A DNA stretch of 64,000 nt from assembly GCF_015680235.1 (NCBI RefSeq), contig NZ_JADLJL010000020.1, positions 1 through 64,000 on the forward strand, given 5' to 3'. This DNA comes from Pseudomonas guariconensis (GTDB lineage Bacteria > Pseudomonadota > Gammaproteobacteria > Pseudomonadales > Pseudomonadaceae). The notes below the pieces were generated by a model. That model was given only the letters and a program-made list of their open reading frames with translations, was not told the DNA's origin and ran no database searches. Shown here piece after piece: positions 35,377-45,096 of the stretch (within the stretch, counting starts at the first letter, position 1; each line of letters begins with the position of its first letter). Position numbers and translations under genes: made by a program.

Positions 35377-37098
35377 CTAGGCCACGGCTTGCTCAACCAG
35401 GGTGCTGGCCAGTTGTTCATTGAGTTGGCGGGCCTCGGTCAGGTGGGTTTTCAGTTGGTCGCAGAGGGCCATGAGTTGATCGACTTTGGCGGCGATGCGG
35501 TGTTGTTCGGCGAGGGGCGGTAGAGCAAAAGGCATGCTCGCGACTTGGTTCGTCGAAATATGTGGTACCCCGTTACTCCGCCCCGGATCAATGGAGTCGA
35601 CGAAGAAGCGTGAATTTAGCCAAGCAGATAGATAACTGACGGTAACCGCACCCGCATACGGGGCTATTTTGGCTACCCGCTGTAGCAGTAGGCAGGGAAG
35701 GTCGGTACTGCGTATCACTGCATACTTCAGGCCTGTTGAAATAATCGGACGATCAAGCGTAAGGACGACATCATTCTCGGCTAGTGAGAAACCTTGGAAT
35801 TCGGCCGCCTGCTCTTCCGAAATGCAGGCAGTTTCCTTCCAGTTGATTACTCCATGCGAAATGTTTACGTTGCGTAGTAACCGAACGCCCTCTGGCCGGA
35901 ACCATTCGCTTTTGAAGGCGTAGCCATTAAGGAAGCTGAAAACCTCTGCTTTTCTCGCCCATTGCCAACCTTGTGGCAACTCATAAGCCCTTTCTTCTTC
36001 GCCGATTTCAGAAAGTACCTTCTGCTTCTTAATCTTGCCTTCGGCCACCAACCGCGCCTTTTCCTCAGCAATCCGCCCAAGCAATTCACCGGCCGGCTCC
36101 TCGCTGGGATCTTGTTGCACCAGTTTGCCCATCACGGCCAGTTGCAACAGGGTCTGTTTGAGGGCGTCGACGCTGGATTCAGTGGTGAACAGGGTGTGGA
36201 AGTGCTCGGCCAGGCGTTGCCAGTTGGTGGTGAAGTCGGTGGCGTCGTTAGCCTGGGTCAGGCTGTCGAGCAGTGCTTGTACCAGTTGGGCGTGGGCGCT
36301 TTCAGCATCGGCCTGCTGGGCTTCCAGGCGGTCGCAGAGGGCCATCAGCTCATCGACTTTGGCGACGATGCGGTGTTGTTCGGCTTCGGGCGGGAAAGGT
36401 ATTAGGAATTGAGACAGCTTCCCAATACTTAGCCCTTCACGCGAGACCCCTACCTGCATATCCATAACAGTCTGCTGGACCAGTTGCGAGACCAGGACTA
36501 CATGAAGGAACGGCTGAATTTCGATTGAAACTGGCCGAATAATAGTTACGTGCTGGCTGACGTTACCTGTATCAAAGTCGGAAGGAACCGCGGCACAGCG
36601 CCCAATGGACGCGCCTGTGATATTGAAAAGCAGGTCACCTGCTTCAACATGTGTTCCTGACATCTTATTGTGTGTTTCTTCAGGTATGAAAGCAACGTCA
36701 TTTAGGCGAAGTCCTTCATTCCAAACGTTCTGAGATCGAAGAAACTTAACGCCGCCAGTCACGTAAGCCCGTTTCCCACCTAATGGAGTGCTACCAGCCC
36801 CAATTTTCTTAAGCAGGGAATCAAGCCGTACCCACTCCCAATGGTTGGGTACGGAAAATGGTATTTCCTCCTCCGTAATTTTCGCCAGTGCCTTCTGCTT
36901 CTTAATCTTGCTCTCAGCTACTAGCCTCGCCTTCTCCTCGGCAATGTGCTTAAGCAACCGACTGGCCGGCTCATCACTCGGATCTTGCTGCACCAGCTTG
37001 CCACGGACCGCTAGTTCCAGGATCAGCTCACGCAGCTTCTTGATGCCATAAGGCGCATCGGCCAGCAGTCGCAGGTTATCGGTGAGCAAAGCCGTCAT
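35377..37098 (-). CDS. hsdS: Type I restriction-modification specificity subunit HsdS
   Basis: A 573-residue DNA-recognition subunit with two target-recognition domains (about 65-235 and 360-530). Each is preceded by a near-repeat of about 60 residues: LRELILELAVRGKLVQQDP ... EEKARLVAESKIKKQKAL at the start and LKQTLLQLAVMGKLVQQDP ... EEKARLVAEGKIKKQKVL in the middle. Coiled-coil spacers end with AEQHRIVAKVDELMALCDRLEAQ and AEQHRIAAKVDQLMALCDQLKTH. Each half should read one half of a bipartite site. The start overlaps the hsdM stop by four bases (ATGA). The two TRDs differ in base composition and codon use from the repeats, as expected for exchangeable modules. Confidence 0.93.
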   Translation of the reverse strand: MTALLTDNLRLLADAPYGIKKLRELILELAVRGKLVQQDPSDEPASRLLKHIAEEKARLVAESKIKKQKALAKITEEEIPFSVPNHWEWVRLDSLLKKIGAGSTPLGGKRAYVTGGVKFLRSQNVWNEGLRLNDVAFIPEETHNKMSGTHVEAGDLLFNITGASIGRCAAVPSDFDTGNVSQHVTIIRPVSIEIQPFLHVVLVSQLVQQTVMDMQVGVSREGLSIGKLSQFLIPFPPEAEQHRIVAKVDELMALCDRLEAQQADAESAHAQLVQALLDSLTQANDATDFTTNWQRLAEHFHTLFTTESSVDALKQTLLQLAVMGKLVQQDPSEEPAGELLGRIAEEKARLVAEGKIKKQKVLSEIGEEERAYELPQGWQWARKAEVFSFLNGYAFKSEWFRPEGVRLLRNVNISHGVINWKETACISEEQAAEFQGFSLAENDVVLTLDRPIISTGLKYAVIRSTDLPCLLLQRVAKIAPYAGAVTVSYLSAWLNSRFFVDSIDPGRSNGVPHISTNQVASMPFALPPLAEQHRIAAKVDQLMALCDQLKTHLTEARQLNEQLASTLVEQAVA

Positions 37099-38564
37099 AC
37101 CTGGCGCTCCAGGGCTTCAGCTAGAACCGCCTTGAGCTGGTCACGCAGGTCGCTGATTTCGTCTTGTAGGCTGGCGTAGTTACGCAGCAACTCTTCGGGG
37201 TCATGGCTGATCTGTTCGCCGATATGCGGGTTTTTGCAGTCGAGGTTCCAGTTGCGGAGTTGCAGCTCTTCAATGCTGACCTGCCAAGCGAATTCATTCT
37301 CCACCCGTGCGGCAAAGCCATCGGCCTCGCTGCCCCACCAGGCCTCTTCCACTGCGAATTCTTCGATGCGCATGGGGCGAGTCTTGGAGTAGTTCTTCAC
37401 GCCGGCCGGGTACTGGTGTTCGTAGAACCACACCTGTTTGGTGGGCGTACCCTTGGTGAAAAACAGCAGGTTAGTCTTGATGCCGGTGTAGGGGTTGAAC
37501 ACGCCGTTGGGCAGGCGAACGATGGTGTGCAGGTTGCACTCGGTCAGCAGCTTTTCCTTGATACGGTTCTTGATGCCTTCGCCAAACAGGAAGCCATCGG
37601 GCAGCACCACGGCGGCGCGGCCACCGTCTTTGAGCAGCTGCATGATCAGCACCAGAAACAGGTCGGCTGTTTCGCGAGTGCGGAAGGCCGCGGGGAAGTT
37701 GGTTTCGATGCCGTCTTCTTCCATGCCGCCGAAAGGCGGGTTTGCGACGATACAATGCACGCGCTCGCTCGGGCCCCAGCTGATCAGCGGTTTGCTCAGG
37801 GTGTTGTCGTGGCGGATCTGGCTGGGCACCTCGATTCCGTGCAGGATCATATTGGTGGTGGCCAGCAGGTGCGGCAGCGGCTTTTTCTCAACGCCGTAGA
37901 TGCTGGCCTGCAGGATACGTTCGTCCTCGGGGGTTTTTACATAGTGGCTGCGTTTGTGCTCGATGGCGCAGGTTAAAAAGCCGCCAGTGCCGCAGGCCGG
38001 GTCCATGACCTTCTCATCCAGCTTGGGATCGACCATGCGCACCATGAATTCGGTGACCGGGCGCGGGGTGTAAAACTCGCCCGCGTTGCCGGCGTTCTGC
38101 AGGTCGCGCAGCAATTGCTCGTAGAGGTTGCCAAACTCGTGGCGCTCCTGGGCCTTGTTGAAGTCCACACCTTCCTGAATCTTGTTGATCACCTGGCGCA
38201 GCAGCTGGCCAGATTTCATGTAGTTGTAGGCGTCTTCAAATACGCTGCGCACCACAAAGGCCGAGGGGGTGTTGCTGTATTCGTGCAGGTTCTGCAGCTG
38301 CGGGAACAGGTCGTTGTCGATAAAATCCTTCAGCGCATCGCCGGTCATGCCTTCCGGGTCTGCTGCCCAGGTACGCCAGCGGCAGCTCTCGGGGATCGGC
38401 GAATTATAGTTGTCATCCATCAACTCCCATTCCAGCTCACGGTCATCAAAGATCTTGAGGAACAGCAGCCAGACCAGCTGGCCGATGCGCTGCGCGTCAC
38501 CATCGACGCCGACGTCTTTGCGCATGATGTCCTGGATGGACTTGATGGTTGAGCTGATGGACAT
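37095..38564 (-). CDS. hsdM: Type I restriction-modification methyltransferase HsdM
   Basis: A 489-residue N6-adenine methylase. The N-terminal HsdM domain (about 5-135: IKSIQDIMRKDVGVDGDAQRIGQLVWLLFLKIFDDRE) is followed by the catalytic domain, with the AdoMet pocket in VMDPACGTGGFLTCA (about 189) and the NPPF motif IVANPPFGG (about 276). It methylates the site chosen by HsdS, with two HsdM per HsdS, and protects host DNA. It lies between hsdR and hsdS on the same strand with 101 bases to hsdR. Confidence 0.95.
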   Translation of the reverse strand: MSISSTIKSIQDIMRKDVGVDGDAQRIGQLVWLLFLKIFDDRELEWELMDDNYNSPIPESCRWRTWAADPEGMTGDALKDFIDNDLFPQLQNLHEYSNTPSAFVVRSVFEDAYNYMKSGQLLRQVINKIQEGVDFNKAQERHEFGNLYEQLLRDLQNAGNAGEFYTPRPVTEFMVRMVDPKLDEKVMDPACGTGGFLTCAIEHKRSHYVKTPEDERILQASIYGVEKKPLPHLLATTNMILHGIEVPSQIRHDNTLSKPLISWGPSERVHCIVANPPFGGMEEDGIETNFPAAFRTRETADLFLVLIMQLLKDGGRAAVVLPDGFLFGEGIKNRIKEKLLTECNLHTIVRLPNGVFNPYTGIKTNLLFFTKGTPTKQVWFYEHQYPAGVKNYSKTRPMRIEEFAVEEAWWGSEADGFAARVENEFAWQVSIEELQLRNWNLDCKNPHIGEQISHDPEELLRNYASLQDEISDLRDQLKAVLAEALERQV

Positions 38565-38665
38565 AACGAATTCTCGGTCGGTGTGGCAAAGCGGGGGATT
38601 GTAATGGAGTTAGGTGCTCAGGTGGACAAGACTCCGCCGTTGCCCATACCTACGGTTAGAGAGGA

Positions 38666-41029
38666 TTAACTGGCGTACAGCGCGTCTTCCAGTTCATGGA
38701 TAGCTTTGTTGTAGCCAGCTTTGCCGCCAAAGGCTTTAACCAGTTCGACGGGTGCACCGAGCTGGTTAAAAGGATCGAGCAGAAGGATCTTGATGTCTTC
38801 GATGTGCTCAATGCCGGTGTCGGCGTATTTATCCAGCAGCGCTTCCAGCACCTGGCGGGCTGCACCGGAGTACTTGGCGAAGTAGTTACGCTTTTTCACC
38901 TGTTCCGCGCGCTCTTTACGCGACAGCGGCGGTTGGTCGAAGGCGACGTGGCAGATCAAGTCAAACGGATCGAGTGGCTTGCCCTGTTTCTTTTCCACCT
39001 CTTCGGCCAGGGCTTCCCACATCACGCCTTGGGCTGCCATTTCGTCGATGATGGCCTTTTTCTGCTCGGCATCACTCCAATGGCGCAGAAAGTCGTCCAG
39101 CGAGGCGAACTGTTTTTGCACGCAGGTGCGGGTGTAGTCGTGCAGCGATTCGGTGATCAGGCGGCCATCCGGGCCGTAGTACTGCACACGCTCGGCGATG
39201 ACATAGATCGGGATGCTGTCGATGACGTACTTGATGCGCTTCTTGCCGTCTTCCTCGCCGGTAAAGTCCAGATCATCACCTTCTCCATCGCTGCCTGCAC
39301 TGATGCCATCGCCTTCAAGTAAATCGTCGGGCGGAATTGGCGGCTCGCTGCCTTCGGGGGCGTAGACCACCACCGGGTCACCGTCGAAGGCCGGGTCGGC
39401 AAACAGCTCGGTGGCCTTCTTGAAGTCCATGATGGTGAACCAGTATTTGCCGAAGTCTTCATTGATGCGCGTGCCACGGCCGATGATCTGCTTGAACTCG
39501 GTCATCGACTTGATGTGCTGGTCGAGCACGATCAGCTTGCAAGTCTGCGCATCGACACCGGTGGTCATCAGCTTGCTGGTGGTGGCGATGACCGGGTAGC
39601 GCTCTTCCGGATTGATGAAGTTATCCAGCTCGGCCTTGCCTTCCTGATCATCGCCGGTGATGCGCATGACGTACTTGCGGTTCTCAGCCACGCGCTCGGG
39701 GTTGAGGTTGACCAAGGCCTGGCGCATACGCTCGGCGTGATTGATATCGTCGCAGAAGACGATGGTTTTCTGGAACGGGTCGGAGGCCTTGAGGAACTCG
39801 GTGACCTTCTGCGCCACCAGTAGGGTACGCGCCTCGATGACCAGGGTGCGATCCATGTCCTTGAGGTTGTAGATGCGGTCTTCGATCAGCTCGCCATTCT
39901 TGTCGAGCATGCCCTTGGGCGGGCGCCAGCCTTGCAGGTCTTTGTCGAAGTCGATTCGCACCACTTTATAGGGCGCGAGAAAACCGTCCTCGATGCCCTG
40001 TTTGAGGGTGTAGCTGTACACCGGCTCACCGAAGTAGGTGATGCTGGACACCTCTTTGGTTTCCTTCGGTGTTGCGGTGAGGCCGACATGGGTGGCGTTG
40101 GAGAAGTAGTCAAGAATCTCGCGCCAGGCGGAGTCCTCGGCGGCGCTGCCACGGTGGCATTCGTCGATCACGATCAAGTCGAAGAAGTCGCGGGAGAACT
40201 GCTTGTAGACGTTCATCTCTTCTTCAGCGCCAGTCACCGCCTGATAGAGCGACAGGTAGATCTCGTAGGAGGTGTCTATCTGGCGTCTGGCGATTTTGGT
40301 CATCACTTGGCCGAAGGGCTTAAAGTCGTTGTTCTTTGTCTGGTCGACCAGGATGTTGCGGTCGGCAAGGAACAGGATTCTTTTTTTCTGTTTTGATTTC
40401 CACAGTCGCCAGATGATTTGAAAGGCGGTGTAGGTTTTTCCGGTGCCAGTTGCCATTACCAGCAGAACGCGGTCCTGCCCGCGCGCTACCGCCTCAACGG
40501 TGCGGTTGATGGCGTTCATTTGGTAATAGCGCGGCATACGTCCGGAGCCGTCGTCGTAGTAGGGCGCTTCTATCTTGTGTTGAGCAGCATTGTCCAACCC
40601 CTTCCATTGGCAGTAGCGGTGCCAAAGTTCGGCAGGACTAGGGAACTGATCCAAGGAGAGCTCAGTTTCGACCTTGCTGCCTGTCCCGCTGCGATCATGA
40701 AAGAGGAAACCATCGCCATTGCTGGAGAATACGAACGGCACATCCAACGCCTCTGCATAGCCAAGAGCTTGCTGCATACCGGAGCCAATGGAGTGCTTGT
40801 TATCTTTCGCCTCGATCACAGCGATGGGGAGGTTGGCTTGGTGGTAGAGAATGAAGTCTGCACGGCGTGCTTCGCCCCGGCTGTGGAGCTTGCCACGGAC
40901 CATAATCCGGCCTTTGGTGAAGCTGACCTCCTCACGCACCTGTTTGTGCATGTCCCACCCAGATTGCTGGATAGCTGGGGCGATGTATTTACTACAGATG
41001 TCCCGCTCGGAAAGTGATTTTTTGTCCAT
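38666..41029 (-). CDS. hsdR: Type I restriction endonuclease subunit HsdR (EcoEI-like)
   Basis: A 787-residue translocase-nuclease. The N-terminal nuclease region carries Asp in RADFILYHQ and Glu-x-Lys in IAVIEAKDN (about 72), with the QALGYAEAL motif behind. The SF2 motor has [13 protein letters not shown] (about 194), VIDECHRGS (about 289), GLTATP (about 317) and [15 protein letters not shown] ... QIIGRGTRI further on. The length and C-terminus match EcoEI-type R subunits, shorter than EcoKI HsdR. All motifs look intact. It is the first gene of the hsd operon, and the 290-base upstream region contains a perfect palindrome. Confidence 0.95.
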   Translation of the reverse strand: MDKKSLSERDICSKYIAPAIQQSGWDMHKQVREEVSFTKGRIMVRGKLHSRGEARRADFILYHQANLPIAVIEAKDNKHSIGSGMQQALGYAEALDVPFVFSSNGDGFLFHDRSGTGSKVETELSLDQFPSPAELWHRYCQWKGLDNAAQHKIEAPYYDDGSGRMPRYYQMNAINRTVEAVARGQDRVLLVMATGTGKTYTAFQIIWRLWKSKQKKRILFLADRNILVDQTKNNDFKPFGQVMTKIARRQIDTSYEIYLSLYQAVTGAEEEMNVYKQFSRDFFDLIVIDECHRGSAAEDSAWREILDYFSNATHVGLTATPKETKEVSSITYFGEPVYSYTLKQGIEDGFLAPYKVVRIDFDKDLQGWRPPKGMLDKNGELIEDRIYNLKDMDRTLVIEARTLLVAQKVTEFLKASDPFQKTIVFCDDINHAERMRQALVNLNPERVAENRKYVMRITGDDQEGKAELDNFINPEERYPVIATTSKLMTTGVDAQTCKLIVLDQHIKSMTEFKQIIGRGTRINEDFGKYWFTIMDFKKATELFADPAFDGDPVVVYAPEGSEPPIPPDDLLEGDGISAGSDGEGDDLDFTGEEDGKKRIKYVIDSIPIYVIAERVQYYGPDGRLITESLHDYTRTCVQKQFASLDDFLRHWSDAEQKKAIIDEMAAQGVMWEALAEEVEKKQGKPLDPFDLICHVAFDQPPLSRKERAEQVKKRNYFAKYSGAARQVLEALLDKYADTGIEHIEDIKILLLDPFNQLGAPVELVKAFGGKAGYNKAIHELEDALYAS

Positions 41030-41296
41030 GGCTGGCTATGTCCTTGTGGCATTCTGCGGAATTTACCACATTGGCTAGAGGCATGCTGCCAGTATCAGAT
41101 CGTAAGGCGCCTCGCAGCTTTGTACATCCGTATAAGTCTTTGTGTGATTGTTAACTTGAGTTTAACTTTAAGCCTGTCCTGCTACTGCAGGTTAAGAGCT
41201 TGTCCATTGACACTCAAAGCTCTTTAGTCAAAAGTGACTGAGTCTGAATTTATACTGATCCTAGAATGCAGTGCAGGTTAGCAATGGTAGGCCAGC

Positions 41297-41310
41297 AAAC
41301 CTGCAGGTTT
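41297..41310. promoter_or_regulatory. Perfect 14-bp palindrome with two upstream half-sites
   Basis: AAACCTGCAGGTTT at 41297-41310, and GCAGGTTA half-sites at 41187-41194 and 41273-41280. All lie in the gap between kwaB and hsdR. Three copies of GCAGGTT in about 125 bases look like a regulator-binding cluster. Confidence 0.45.
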
Positions 41311-41319
41311 CCGCATCAT

Positions 41320-42171
41320 TTATCCTAGCGCTTGGACAGAGTTTGCTAAGCGTTTTTCTTGTCCAAATTGGGTTGTGTAAAATCGTTGCTCTATACCATA
41401 AATAAGCATCTTTAATTCGTTGTCTGTGGAGATGTCAAACATTCCCGCGTCTTTGTTAAACTTCAAGCTTTCGCCGCAATAGCCATCGATGTAGGAAAGC
41501 ATACCCTCTTTATCTTGCTCTGGTAATGCCGCCAGAGTGGCCATGGCCAGTGCAATTCTTTTTCTATTGGGTTTCGATACTTTGTCGGCGTCAAAGTCAT
41601 TGCTAAGACTTATGAACGGTTCGTCGAGGAATTGCTTAACCTCTTCCTGTGTTGCTTCTTTATAGAGCTCATCAATCCCCGGGAAAATACTTGAGATCGT
41701 GGCAAGGCTTTTGAAAATTAGCACGTCTTGTTTAGAGAAATATACAGCGTCCGGTTGGGTGTTGATCACGAGTCGTAGCCGATCATCTTCAACCTCTGCG
41801 ACTTCACCGAATACAAAAGTCTTGCGTCGCAGGAATAATGACGGAGTAACCTTCTGGAAATAGAAATCACTTCCTTGAAGTGCGCATATGTGAGATATGT
41901 CCGGAAATTTGCCTTTAGGAAGTTCGTCGTAATTTTTTGGGTCGATGTCGGCTGTCAGTATCTCTGAACAGTAAGCTTGCTGTGAAAAGTTCTCGACTTT
42001 AAACCAGCACTCTTCATCCAGGTTGTGGTCTGGGTTGTAGGGGATGCATGCCCCAGGATTGACTTCGATGCGCGAAAATAGCGTGTGGTCTGATATCAAT
42101 TTAAAAATTGGTTTCTTACGTACTTTCTTAACCTTTACTAGAACGTGATCCATATTTTTAGTCTCGCTCAA
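41320..42171 (-). CDS. kwaB: Kiwa anti-phage system protein KwaB (DUF4868)
   Basis: A 283-residue soluble protein in the AT-richer part of the island. The C-terminal two thirds match my memory of DUF4868/KwaB: LFLRRKTFVFGEVAEVEDDRLRLVIN (about 110-140), IFKSLATISSIFPGIDELYKEATQEEV, then VSKPNRKRIALAMATLAALPEQ and a tail GIEQRFYTTQFGQEKRLANSV. In Kiwa the cytoplasmic KwaB works with the membrane protein KwaA to stop phage infection after the phage reaches the cell surface. The gene overlaps the 3' end of the upstream four-helix membrane gene by 14 bases, as expected for kwaA-kwaB. Identification rests on sequence memory and gene pairing, not on a search. Confidence 0.8.
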   Translation of the reverse strand: MSETKNMDHVLVKVKKVRKKPIFKLISDHTLFSRIEVNPGACIPYNPDHNLDEECWFKVENFSQQAYCSEILTADIDPKNYDELPKGKFPDISHICALQGSDFYFQKVTPSLFLRRKTFVFGEVAEVEDDRLRLVINTQPDAVYFSKQDVLIFKSLATISSIFPGIDELYKEATQEEVKQFLDEPFISLSNDFDADKVSKPNRKRIALAMATLAALPEQDKEGMLSYIDGYCGESLKFNKDAGMFDISTDNELKMLIYGIEQRFYTTQFGQEKRLANSVQALG

Positions 42172-42724
42172 TGAATGTGTAGTTATTTATTCTAGAGGCT
42201 TTTGTGATGACTATCTCTGCGGGAGTTTTGTATCTCTGGCGGCTGATCAGGAATATGGAGGATTTGGATGTTGTTGTTATATTGTAAAATTCATATCCGT
42301 AGAGTAAGAATAGAGGGTTGAAATATAGTGCTTGAGATCTGAATGTGAAGATGAATAAAATCCCATAGACAAAAAACAAGGTCTCCCAATTGCTCACGCT
42401 TAGAGCTACAAAGAAATATCCAAGGTAGCTTGGTAGAAAGCTATTATTTGCGTGGTCAATGCTGCTGGTTTGTCCTTTTTTGAATTCATCTTTACCCAAA
42501 AAAGAGCTGAGTAAAAGGCTTGCTCCTGTAAGCGTGATTGGAATCGATAAATAAAATAGATAGGAGACAGCGTTAGGTATTTTGGCTAGCCACGGGCTGT
42601 TAGAAAAGAAATGCCCTAGCGTAAAACCTTTCTGGACAAGAAAAACGATGACAAGCAGCGACGTGGCATTGAAAGTTAGCAAGAGCCTGAATACAAAGTT
42701 AAGATCAAATCGTAACCTGTCCAT
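42158..42724 (-). CDS. kwaA: Kiwa anti-phage system membrane protein KwaA
   Basis: A 188-residue inner-membrane protein with four hydrophobic segments (about 10-30, 48-72, 95-118, 122-140). The segment SFLPSYLGYFFVALSVSNWETLFFVYGILFIFTFRSQALYFNPLFLLYGYEFYNITT is the most characteristic part and fits KwaA. A polar cytoplasmic tail follows (SRQRYKTPAEIVITKAS). It is translated just before kwaB, overlapping it by 14 bases. GAGGAA precedes the start. Low GC and the many rare AT-rich codons mark it as recently acquired relative to the flanking core. Confidence 0.8.
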   Translation of the reverse strand: MDRLRFDLNFVFRLLLTFNATSLLVIVFLVQKGFTLGHFFSNSPWLAKIPNAVSYLFYLSIPITLTGASLLLSSFLGKDEFKKGQTSSIDHANNSFLPSYLGYFFVALSVSNWETLFFVYGILFIFTFRSQALYFNPLFLLYGYEFYNITTTSKSSIFLISRQRYKTPAEIVITKASRINNYTFIERD

Positions 42725-42963
42725 AGGTTCCTCGGTGCAGTAATCGGTGCTGTTTAATCAGCGCCGCGAATCACGATGGTATCAATTGGCCATGCCGCGG
42801 TCTAGCCCGCTTCGGTTTCCTTCGCCTGATGGATCTCGCGTCCGATTTTGCTCTACGTAGTCGCCAAATTAGCCGTCTGCCCAATATTTGGTTGGAGGTT
42901 TCCGCGGTTGAACATCCATGGTTTTTCTAATCGACGGGCGATCAGCCTCATGGTCAGTAGGTA

Positions 42964-43176
42964 TTAGTATCGGGTGGCCTCACTATGCTTTTTCAAGTGA
43001 TCATCGACAAACCAAGCCACATGCTTTTTCTGCCAAGCCCAAGGCGTCCGTCGTTGCCAGCGCTCTGAGATTTCCGCTTGCATGATTCTCGCCTGCTGCA
43101 AATGGCGTTGTTGAGTGGCGTGCGATCCGCTCAGCACGCCTGCTAAGAACAGCTTCATGTCGAATGGCTTGCTCAT
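42964..43176 (-). CDS. Small protein encoded with the integrase
   Basis: A 70-residue basic protein (LQQARIMQAEISERWQRRTPWAWQKKHVAWFVDDHLKKHS) whose ATG overlaps the integrase stop by four bases (ATGA). I do not recognise a family. Small basic proteins in this position are often recombination directionality factors or integrase accessory proteins, but that is inference. The C-terminal half looks helical and could bind DNA. Confidence 0.6.
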   Translation of the reverse strand: MSKPFDMKLFLAGVLSGSHATQQRHLQQARIMQAEISERWQRRTPWAWQKKHVAWFVDDHLKKHSEATRY

Positions 43177-44132
43177 GCCCGTCCTCCAATGTAAGCAGCG
43201 ACCACATCGATCCGACCGTGCCCCAGCTCATAGCTGATTTGCCTCCGGGCCTCACGATCAAGGGTCCGATCTACCTGCCAACATTGGCCGCCGTTGATAG
43301 GCGCGCGGTGTTGGGTGATTTGTTCATAACGATCACATGCGTACGCCGCTCGTAGTTCATGGAAGCCTTTGAGGTTGTGTGCATGCAAGATGTCCCGCGC
43401 AGGGCGGATGATTTCTTGCAGAACATTCAGGTAGCTTTCATGTGGCGCAATCAGGTTGCGGCTACCCGCAGGCGACACCTTCCGTGCAAACCCAAGTGCA
43501 CCTCGAACATGGTCGTCCACCGCAATCCAACGTGGCGCCGAGGCGCCGGCACGGCCGCCTTTGGTGCCGTCCTGAATGTTAATCCTGCCTAGATCGCAAG
43601 CCTCACGGCTTAGCCGTGGCAGGTCAGCCAAGACGGCCTCACGCAAGCGCATGCCGGTTGCTCGCGCCAGCAGAACGATCGCGGCGGCCCGTTGCTGATG
43701 TTGGCGGCAAATTGCATCGACAATCTGCATAACCTGCTTGCGGTCTTGGCCCTGTGGCACAGACTGACGAACCCCGGTGCGTTGCATACCCAACGCCTTG
43801 CTCGGACTTGGCAACTTCACATACTGATCACCGCGAAGCGCTGCCATGGTCCTGTTAACGCTGGATAGCCGGTTTTGTGCGGTGCTGACGGTGAGGTCGC
43901 CCCGTCCAACCAGGTCGTGCAGGGACGCCGCATAGTCGGCCAGTACCTTCCGATCAATCTTCCGCGCATCATTGATACCGGGCCCCTGTTCGGAGCGGCA
44001 CCACTTAACGAATGCCTGCCACCGATCACAGTGCGCCTTGACCGTGCCGTAATGACCACTGCCGAACATGTCTTTTAGCGCCTGCGGCCCTGCATAGTTC
44101 AATTGCCTGCCATAACCGAAATTGCAGACCAT
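43173..44132 (-). CDS. Tyrosine recombinase (integrase domain protein)
   Basis: A 319-residue site-specific recombinase. The N-terminal SAM-like DNA-binding part (about 20-100) is followed by the catalytic domain with the conserved residues in order: Arg in RATGMRLREAVL (about 162), the HxLR box in GFHELRAAYACD, the second His in ELGHGRIDVV and the nucleophile Tyr in AAYIGG close to the C-terminus. All catalytic residues appear intact. It should integrate or excise the surrounding island at the nearby ssrA 3' end. It points away from ssrA, about 1.4 kb from it. Confidence 0.85.
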   Translation of the reverse strand: MVCNFGYGRQLNYAGPQALKDMFGSGHYGTVKAHCDRWQAFVKWCRSEQGPGINDARKIDRKVLADYAASLHDLVGRGDLTVSTAQNRLSSVNRTMAALRGDQYVKLPSPSKALGMQRTGVRQSVPQGQDRKQVMQIVDAICRQHQQRAAAIVLLARATGMRLREAVLADLPRLSREACDLGRINIQDGTKGGRAGASAPRWIAVDDHVRGALGFARKVSPAGSRNLIAPHESYLNVLQEIIRPARDILHAHNLKGFHELRAAYACDRYEQITQHRAPINGGQCWQVDRTLDREARRQISYELGHGRIDVVAAYIGGRA

Positions 44133-44910
44133 CGCGTCTGCCTACCAATGCCATGTCGGTCACCTCATCGCCGTTTCTCCAATCCTCGCCCCACGTCATC
44201 CCGCCAAGAATACTGAGTGTTATCAGGGATCAAGGCCCCTGCGACCTGTGGGGAATGTCCACTACGCGGGACTGGCGACTCCTTACGTCCGGGAGTAAGG
44301 GCATCTCATGATCTGGCCTCCTGAGCACCGTTACCGGTGGGCGGGTGGAGGCAGCACTGGCTGACGAGGCCAGCGCCTGAAGATCCTGAGCTGGGTGAAC
44401 GCAGCAATGCGATGACCGGGGCATGCCTGACTGTCAGTCAGGTGCAGTCCATTCCTTGGTCTGCGGCACCATCATCTGCAGCGCTGTTGCTGGCGACATC
44501 GGCGTTCGTTGCGAGGGAATTGCCGCAAAGCCATGTGCGATTAGCGCAGCAGAGGTTTTAGGAGCATTCGTCCCTTTTCTGGAAAAAGAGACGAGCGCAG
44601 GTTGGCGCAAGATTCGGGCAACCGATATAGGCTGCTGCAGAACTGCGAAATACGGTGTAGTTAGCGCGCAAGGGCCATGTTGTTAAAGAACAGCCGCCAC
44701 CTGAGAGGTGACCGGATGAGCTGCCGGATGCTAGTCGCCCTCGGGAAAACCACCGCATTAAGCTGCGTAACCGTTTTTCCTTCTCGGTTACAGGAGTTTT
44801 CCTTCCGCACCAGCTGTTGCGAATCGATCCGGCCTAGGGCTACATTACTCGGGTCGTAGCAAAATCTGCGACCAGGTGTAGGAACCTGCTGGTAAACTTG
44901 GCGCACGCAC
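44133..44910. other. Intergenic stretch upstream of the integrase
   Basis: No gene I can support. Several short ORFs on both strands have no family resemblance. Base composition is mixed. It ends at the terminator-like hairpin at 44911. Confidence 0.4.
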
Positions 44911-44944
44911 GAAGCGCCCCATCACCACGGCTGGCGCTTTTTTT
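44911..44944 (+). terminator. Intrinsic terminator (possible sRNA end)
   Basis: AGCGCC / GGCGCT with a 14-base loop is followed by TTTTTTT. There is no upstream plus-strand ORF to terminate, so it could end a small RNA starting somewhere in 44830-44890. Confidence 0.6.
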
Positions 44945-44962
44945 GTGCCTGCTGTGATGTCA

Positions 44963-45040
44963 TGGCGGCTGTGTGTGGGCAGGCTTCGGCCTGGCCGGGT
45001 TCCAAGTTTCCCGGTATTCCTACCCCATGCACAGCTGCCA
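44963..45040 (+). ncRNA. Candidate structured RNA, three-way junction leader
   Basis: Positions 44963-44979 pair with 45024-45040 over 17 consecutive base pairs, three of them G-U. Inside are two hairpins: 44980-44993 (CAGGC / GCCTG, UUCG loop) and 44995-45014 (CCGGG / CCCGG, 10-base loop). It lies upstream of two tiny ORFs on the plus strand, between the integrase and ssrA. Such a long helix is far beyond chance. I do not recognise a named RNA family; a protein-binding leader, riboswitch-like element or sRNA are possible. Confidence 0.6.
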
Positions 45041-45068
45041 CCCAATCCCGTAGGAAGGATCGTGGTAG

Positions 45069-45088
45069 CTCCAATCTCAAACTTGGAG
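45069..45088 (+). promoter_or_regulatory. Shine-Dalgarno-sequestering hairpin
   Basis: CTCCAA (45069-45074) pairs with TTGGAG (45083-45088), and the second arm contains the GGAG ribosome binding site of the 46-codon ORF that starts at 45097. When folded it should repress translation of the small ORF pair. Confidence 0.5.
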
Positions 45089-45096
45089 TCTCATGC

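Noticed and set aside
35377..37098. CRISPR-like or tandem DNA repeats inside hsdS
   Set aside because: The repeated segments are the two conserved protein regions of HsdS, not an array.
44423..44686. An 87-codon open frame between the integrase and ssrA
   Set aside because: No ribosome site, no family resemblance and unusual amino-acid composition; likely chance.
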